Origin: Coccinella septempunctata
Taxonomy: Eukaryota > Arthropoda > Insecta > Coleoptera > Coccinellidae
DNA: 64,000 nt
NCBI RefSeq assembly: GCF_907165205.1
Contig: NC_058193.1
Location: 30,021,521-30,085,520, forward strand
Reading direction: 5' to 3'
Part shown: positions 57,630-64,000 of the stretch, in pieces
How positions within the stretch are numbered: position 1 is the stretch's first letter
Layout of the letters: each line of letters begins with the position of its first letter
Made by a program: the position numbers and the translations under genes
Notes under the pieces: generated by a model
What the model was told of the DNA's origin: nothing
The model's database searches: none
Seen by the model: only the letters and a program-made list of their open reading frames with translations

Positions 57630-58755
57630 TTTCAATGTCAGAATTATTTTTAACTCAACATATTCTCCTCTTAATGGGATACATTTATTACAGCGAACCT
57701 GCAACGTCTCTAGACCTTTCAAAAAAAAATTTTTCTTCTTGCTTTGCAAACCAGACCTCCACAGCTTGTATTACCTCCACGTTAGAAGAAAATTTACAAC
57801 CTTTCAAACTTTTTTTCAGTTGAGGAAAGAGATGATAGTCGGATGGAGTCAAACCTGGGGGAAAATTAGAGTGTTCTAGTAATTTAAACCCTAAATCACG
57901 AATGTTTTGGCATGGCCACATGACATTTGTGTGCAGGGCACCTTTGGATAGCTTTCCGAGTCTTTCTTTTTAATTTTTCTCCAAAGAGTAGTCAATAATG
58001 TCGAATAGTAATCTCCACTTATTAATTTACCCTTTTCCAAAAAATCGATCATGATTACTCCATGGCAATCCCAAGAAACTGAAGCAAGAACTTTTCCAGC
58101 AGATTTTTGGACACGAAACTTCTCAGGTCTTGGAGAACCAGAGTGGCGCCATTCCATCGATTATTGCTCTGTTTCTGGATCGTAGAGATGTACCCAAGTC
58201 TCATCCATAGTAACAATTCGGTTTAAGAAGTCTACTTCGTTTTCAAATCGAGCATAGATCGACGCTATGCTTCTACCTTGCACGCTTTTGGTCAACATTC
58301 AAACATTTGGGGATCCATTTTGCAGCAATTTTTCCCATGTCCACATTGACGTGAACTATATGAATTATATGATGAAGGCGTTCGTATGAAATATTCAGTG
58401 CTTCAGTTATCCGTTTCAGCCCAATTCGACGGTCTGATGAAATCATGTCATGAACTGCGGCGATATTTTCGATGACTAACATAGAAACTGGCCTTCCCTA
58501 TCGGTCATCATCTGCAATGGAAAATTTACCTCTCTTGAAGCTTGCAGACATTGATCTCCAAGGGTTTTAAGCATATCTCCATAAATCTGCTTACCTCTTA
58601 ACCCTTTTAAATACATGGTTTGCAGGTCTGGTTTACATTTTTGACTTCAAACTTCACACTGACACTTCTAATGAGTTATTGTTTGTTGCTACGGTAACGC
58701 AATATTTTTTTATGCATGGAACTGATTTAGGCTAACAAGATATCAATACATCTCG
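57630..58755 (-). mobile_element. Mariner element, copy 4 (3' truncated, internal deletions)
   Basis: The 5' end CGAGATGTATTGATATCTTG (minus strand) ends at 58755, followed by TA. The opposite end is lost: family sequence stops at about 57630 and no TCCTCA-type terminus follows. Confidence 0.88.
57640..58620 (-). pseudogene. Mariner transposase, catalytic centre deleted
   Basis: Recognisable blocks are IAAVHDMISSDRRIGLKRIT, KIAAKWIPKCLNVDQKRAR, MDETWVHLYD, MEWRHSGSPRPEKFRVQKSA, FLEKGKLISGDYYSTLLTTL and PSDYHLFPQLKKSLKGCKFS. A deletion at about 57937 removes the codons for the LQDNAPAH motif and hence the second catalytic Asp. The HTH region is also shortened near 58545. Non-functional beyond doubt. 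Confidence 0.85.
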
Positions 58756-58757
58756 TA

Positions 58758-60122
58758 ATATACACGTCGTAATATCCAGAGTGGGCTCTTGGAGCGGGTT
58801 CTGTAATTTGACAGAACCGAATTATATAAAGATGCTCGGAGAGAGCGTTTTTTTAATCAAGGCAAACAACTTCTAAGATCAAATTCAACAGCGTTTCGCT
58901 TCAACCCTTAATGTTACAACCCCAACCTCTTTATTTTGAATAGAGAAGATAGGATAAATGATATTTTTTTGAGGCCTATTCTGAGTTCGGTACATTCTAC
59001 GTTTTTCAATAGATTCATTCGTTTTTGATATAAGTATACAAATTTAAATATTGTGCATAACTTGTCATTTCGACTGTGTAAATCAATCAAATTTTCAATG
59101 GGTTTACTGCCATGCACCAACATCAAAATGTTACTGTTTGTTTTTTTCATTAACAATTAAGGTGCGAATAGTTTACACATTGGCAAACAGAATTGAAATA
59201 ATTTCTCTATTTCTCAAAAGTAAACAGAGCAGGAACGTACGATTTACCACTGAAATTGCAGAATAAATGAGTGAAAATTTGATTGATTTACACAGCATGC
59301 TCAAAGGGATAACGAACGTTGTTTGAAATTCAAATGTGAACATTTCGAAAATTAATGGATTGAATGAAAAAAATCAATTACCCTCAACTCAGAATAGATA
59401 GACCATTCGAAGCAATTTTATATCATTCTTAATTATAAAAAGTTAGATACTGTTGACAAAGAAATCTATTGAAGTTTCTCGTAAATGAAACTTCGATAAT
59501 GAAGACATACCTACTCAAAGTCGTATTGTTCTATAAATATGTTCATTGTTCATTTAACATTTAGAAAATGGTATGATCCAATAAGTAGCATTATTCGGAA
59601 ATTCAAGAGTTTTCTGACGTAGTTCGCGGATATGGAATTTTCTGACAATAATATATGAGAAAGTTTGTCGATCGTAAAGTTTTACTATAATATCAACACT
59701 GAACTAGTAGGTCATTTCGATCAGGAGCAAGTTTTGTAGACCCCATTTCTAGAATGGATATTCTCAGGAATGTTCCTGTTCCAACTGGAAGTTCTTTCCC
59801 TCTCACATTTAAGTGAAAAATCAGGAAAACCTATCGGCTTATGGAGAAGCTCGATAACTATAAGGGATTTGGAACGCTTCCATTAGAAGCTTGGAAAATG
59901 CCAAGATTCGCAATCCGATAAAGAAAACGATGGATTCGGCATCACTGAGAATGGTATAATTGTTTCAGATGCGTTCTTCGTATTGGAAAATACGAAAGGA
60001 TAAAATAAGAATGCACAGAATGGCCAGAACGGACAGAACGCTTACAGATGATGAAGATTCTCGCGAAATCCGGAATGCCTAATCGACAGTTTGTATCGAA
60101 TTTGAAAGATAACTGGATAATG
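58758..60122. other. AT-rich, nothing recognised
   Basis: Only short frames without motifs. Confidence 0.4.
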
Positions 60123-61279
60123 TATACTGCATTCACATTTATTTTAGCATTCGGTTGGCCATAAAATAATTTTCTCAAGTTTTTGTAACTAGAACGAAGT
60201 AAGGTTGAAGGACATGAAATGTCGTTATGTCATAACGCCGTTGCCACAACTAATATCAATTTTTATTACGAAAATGCCGAAAGTGATTGAAAAAAGAGAC
60301 AGGGTTTCAGGAATTGCTATTCAGAATTTAGGTCCGCTCATTCAAATAGTTATAACCTGATATTCTAGAATCCACAATACGTCAGACGGTAGCGAATATT
60401 AAATGCAAGAGAATTTATATAATGTTTCATCTGAATCTAAACGACTTATATTTCAGCTGAATATTTCCACAATCAGAAAGATTGTGAATGAAGAGGATGA
60501 CAAAGAATTGAATTAATGCCTGTTTACAACAGGATTTTCGATGAATGTCATGGTAGGATGAGTTCCCAAAAATTGATTTTTCTATTTTTCATTTGACTCG
60601 TCCTATACATTGTAAATGTCTTAAGGTACCAATAAATACCTAATTATTATTATTATATCAATGTATTAAGATGAACAGCCACAAATAAGCGCCAGTTGTC
60701 CTGTTAATTGTTTATTCATGTGAAATCAAAGGTGAAGTTGATCTTGACTTGAAACTTCCTTCAATTCCTTTTGCTTATATTGACGATGCAAGATGATTTT
60801 TGTTGAAGAATTTAACATTGCTGTAATTATCTGTTAATTTCTTCGGGAGATACCCATTCCCAACCACTCCATCAGATGCATTTCATCTTAGGTTCAATAT
60901 TTTTGAAATCTACAACTGATGTAACGTATTCAAACTTCAGCCCAAGAAGATAACCAACATTAACTCTCCTCAAGCTAGTGCATATTATGATAATATACTG
61001 ATCTCTTGTGTTTCCATGCAAATAACTGGATTTGGGATGCCTTCAATCATTTTGTATAAACTTCAATTATGTTCGCCACATATTTTCCGAAGAGATTCGA
61101 CATTGTGATAAAATACGTAATAACAGAAACTTTTACTTAGAACGGGCAACATAGCGTTGATTTAAAACCCAAAAATGTTTTGACAAGCGTCATAACCCCA
61201 CATTTTCGTACTATACATAGCGAAATATGTCAAATTTCCATGGCCAACGGAGTGCTAAAATAAAAGTGAATGGAATATA
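60123..61279 (+). mobile_element. DNA transposon with long inverted ends, copy 2
   Basis: Inverted relative of 48278-49494. The left end TATACTGCATTCACATTTAT and right end GTGAATGGAATATA flank colinear reversed homology, for example ACGGGCAACATAGCGTTGAT (61142) and GTGATTGAAAAAAGAGACAG (60282). The coding remnant is more decayed than in copy 1: the 5' splice site is changed (GCAAGAG in place of GTAAGAG) and the exon 2 frame is lost after IVNEEDDKEL. Confidence 0.85.
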
Positions 61280-62079
61280 GGTATAGTAGGATTACAGTAT
61301 AATATCAGAAGTAAGAATTCCATATCCAAGAGATAAATTCGCATTTCAAAGTTTGCTCGTAGTTTTCAAATAAATTTGTTCAAACGTTAAAAAAAGTGGT
61401 TGATCAAAACGTTGACAAAACGTTATTTGCTGATGAAATTTCTTAATATTCATCCTTTTCTCAGTATAGTAAAATTTTCTGAGGTTGTTCAGCTCTTTGC
61501 TCAAGACCCCAAAGTAATAAACTTCATTTTTCTATAGCATTGGTAATCTGAACATGGTATTACACATACGATTAAATCCAATTATTGATTCTCCAACTTG
61601 TGGGGCAAAATTTTCAGTGCAACGCAAAGAAAAAGCTGAAAGGGAATATATTCAGATTTTTGGTTCAATTAGGTATATTCTTCATTGTTATTGTCGCAAC
61701 CCTCAAAATGTGAGGAAAACATACTCTACACGCTTTTCCTGTTCAATGAGTTATAACGAGCATATTCCCTATTTCTACGTAAAGCATCCAATTTTCCACC
61801 TTCCTAACGGCAGCTTTGAATGCAGACAAAATTGTGTAAAACACAAAATCAGTATTCGGGCACTACTGAAATTTCCGTGAAATTCAGCATTGATCCAACC
61901 TTTGAGTCTCCTGTTAATCACTCTAAAGTTGCGAACCGTTGCTCACAATAAGATCAAAAACTAAACGGCAAAGACAAATATTAACCAACTTCTGAGGTAA
62001 TATCTTGTTGATTAGTTTCTATTGATTGGATTTCGAAAGAGGAGGTTTTGAGTGCATAGAGGAATGATTGCAATAGGGA
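61280..62079. other. No recognised gene; one 108-residue frame
   Basis: The plus-strand frame at 61554-61880 (MVLHIRLNPIIDSPTCGAKF at the start) is Cys- and His-containing but not of a recognised family. Unsupported as a gene. Confidence 0.25.
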
Positions 62080-62510
62080 ATACTCCTTCTGACGAAAATG
62101 ATGTTTTTTTTATGAAATATCTTTGAAACGTCACATTTTGAAATAACCGTTTCCCAAAAAAAAATATTTTAAGCACTTAAAAATGAAAAATAAAAATGGG
62201 TATTTAAAGTTTAAAGCGTTTTGTGAGAATTTCACAAGCTGGCAACATCTACTGAAATATGCCTTGATAATAAAGGACAACAAATGAATTATTTTGATGA
62301 GATAGACAAATATGGCTGTCTATGAAGTCTGCGACGAACGAGGAAGGTCGTAAAATTTTATGGGATTTTTATTGCCGGTTGCAGTTGAAGCTCGCCAGTA
62401 AGCTGATCGGACATTGTTCTTTTCATTGTCTTGTATGCGCTGTTGCCAAATCGTAAACTCCGCACGAAGCGATTTAAATTTTAAAACCCCATATTTGAAG
62501 GATGATTTCG
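62080..62510 (+). repeat. Repeat module Y, copy 2
   Basis: Matches 56035-56495, including TTAAAGCG at 62211 and CGAAGCGATTTAA ending at 62477. The double-hairpin core at 62298-62360 is conserved (ATAGACA/TGTCTAT at 62302-62323). Here Y precedes the hammerhead repeat, whereas in the first locus it follows. Confidence 0.75.
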
Positions 62511-62809
62511 AATAGTTTCCGCGGTGAATTTGAAGAAATCATGAATGAAACTCATAATTATTCAGTTTAAACTTGCATATGCAGTCATAACCCAAATTGA
62601 GGAGAATTCCCCATTCTCTGAGAGAATTTGGGAGAAAAATTTGTGATATATCTACATACATTTTCTAATGAAATTCAAATAGCCAGTTTCTTTTTACCGT
62701 ATCCCCATCATGAAAAGATTCATTTGCGAGAAGAACCTATTGTGAGAATGAAAATTGGAAAGTGGAAAACAAATCTATTAAATTATTATGTTTTAAGAAT
62801 TAATTAAGA
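62511..62809. other. Spacer between repeat modules
   Basis: AT-rich sequence with no counterpart recognised at the 55.7 kb locus. Confidence 0.35.
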
Positions 62810-63015
62810 TGCATACTACCAGCCGATATGAATATCAACAAGTGTTACGATCTGAATTGAACTAGCCAAATTTTCAACGTCAGGAGAACTAAAAAGGGGA
62901 CGTTCCGTCGAAGGAAAGCAGATGCTGACCATGGTTTCGGTCTCATTTGACATCGTCAGAGCACACAGCTTCTTCTGCGATGGAAAAACGTTTGGAATTT
63001 GTGGACTCTTATTGA
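62810..63015 (-). repeat. Hammerhead-bearing repeat, copy C
   Basis: Aligns with 55690-55905 in the same direction and with 21560-21765 inverted. The three copies are diverged (small indels throughout), so they are not recent duplicates, yet the ribozyme core is the best conserved part. Confidence 0.8.
62922..62964 (-). ncRNA. Hammerhead ribozyme, copy C
   Basis: The minus-strand core CTGACGA (62959-62953) is intact, as are GAAA and the cleavage TC. Stem II is GTC/GAC around AAATGA, with a T-C mismatch at its base. Stem III is ACC/GGT around AT. Stem I is TGCT/AGCA plus a possible G-U. The predicted cleavage is on the minus strand between 62927 and 62926. Confidence 0.75.
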
Positions 63016-64000
63016 GTCCAAAAAGTTTGAAGACGATTTTACGGAAAGATGAAAGACAATCTGAATCAGTAATGAGAAGAACTCGTTTTCCCTCCAGAAT
63101 TGAAGTGATTCGTTCTCAAAAAATCTAGAAAACACTGGAAAGAAGAGACTTTAACAGGAAATGCTAGACTGGACCATGAAATTGTGTAATCGGCAGTTTC
63201 AGCCTATCCAGATAACAGGATTATCATGAAATCTTCACGAATTCTCATCCGACCGAAACTTCGTCCACATCCCCTCCATAATTCGAATTATCCAATTCCA
63301 CTCAACCCCTCGAAAAAACCAAGGCTCTCGGCTATTTAATGCGGAAATATTCGGGCAATAACGCGACACAAAGGCGCACAAAAACGGGCCGAAAATTCGA
63401 TTCGACGTAGGTCGCGCACTCGAAAAACTTTTTTAATGAATAAAGTTCAGAGTTCGTAATATTTTTCAGTGTATTCATTTTCCATTAATTTCGGTGATGA
63501 ATCCCTTTGAACCAATCTGGGACACATTTTAGGACGGTCCTAATGAAGGACGCCCGGCTCGGCATAACTTTCAATCAGTAAGTGGATGTGAAAGGCGTGC
63601 CCTTATCGTTTTTTATTATCGATACGATACGGATGGCATATCGTACGATGGATAGGCCCATATTTCATGTGTCGCGCTCGAAAGCGGCTAGTTATGTCCT
63701 CCATGAATTTCCGAACGTGCAGATTACATTTGAGCAGTGGTGGATTTAGGTAACTGAAGGCCCTAGGCCTAGATGGCTATGCAGATGTGGGGGCTAATGG
63801 TGAGTTTATGCACTGGTACTAATAATAATAATAGTATCATCATCATCTCTTGGATGACCACTGATTTAACAGCCTTACAGAGAAAAATAAGGACGATGCT
63901 GACTAAACACAATAAGCATCACTACAAAAGCTCAATAGAACGGACCGAGCTGCCATGACATCTTGGGGGTCGAAGAATTGTTGATTTGTCCAACCGTATG
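63016..64000. other. Single-copy patch, no recognised gene
   Basis: About 63230-63720 is CpG-rich with short palindromes such as ATCGATACGATACGGAT and homeodomain-type words. No coding motif; it could be regulatory DNA. A plus-strand frame runs 63773-63958 without recognised domains. Confidence 0.3.

Overview
The window looks like insect nuclear DNA from an intergenic or intronic, repeat-dominated region. It is AT-rich, carries TA-flanked mariner and Tc1-like transposons, fragments of several non-LTR retrotransposons and LTR-element ends, and has no bacterial-style gene packing. The order of insect cannot be fixed from sequence; a beetle is only a guess. No intact host gene was recognised, and most short reading frames are chance frames or frames inside repeats.

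Layout. 1.6-3.6 kb: tandem array of 179-180 bp units. 5.7-8.0 kb: diverged relatives of a 493-bp satellite, then LTR-type DNA with a TATA box and three copies of a stem-loop with a conserved loop and different stems, then a coding remnant. 8.8-10.3 kb: complete but dead Tc1-like element. 11.1-12.7 kb: non-LTR 3' end followed by mariner copy 1. 13.2-15.0 kb: reverse-transcriptase fragment, then a second LTR-type end related to the first. 17.2-17.4 kb: another non-LTR C-terminus. 21.6 kb: hammerhead ribozyme copy A. 22.8-26.5 kb: nested inverted-repeat elements, a THAP zinc-finger frame and a hAT-like end. 29.7-42.9 kb: about 27 monomers of a ~493-bp satellite, with a 3,895-bp eight-monomer higher-order repeat. 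44.1-45.4, 52.9-54.2 and 57.6-58.8 kb: mariner copies 2, 3 and 4. 46.0 kb: non-LTR C-terminal zinc-knuckle remnant. 48.3-49.5 and 60.1-61.3 kb: two oppositely oriented copies of an element with long inverted ends. 50.8-52.3 kb: second Tc1-like element, nearly complete. 55.7-56.5 and 62.1-63.0 kb: two copies of a repeat module carrying hammerhead ribozymes B and C.

The two most notable signals are RNA-level. (1) Three dispersed repeats each hold a type I hammerhead ribozyme core with a very short, self-complementary stem III, the form described for Penelope-like retroelements. (2) The LTR near 6.4-7.35 kb has three stem-loops about 100 nt apart whose 29-nt loop is nearly invariant while the stem sequences differ yet still pair. 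I do not recognise this motif.

Between the repeats lie GC-richer, apparently single-copy patches (about 3.7-5.5, 10.5-10.85, 15.3-15.7, 17.75-18.1, 20.1-20.6, 26.8-27.3, 29.3-29.6, 56.9-57.3 and 63.2-63.7 kb). They could be regulatory DNA of a distant gene, but this rests on composition alone.
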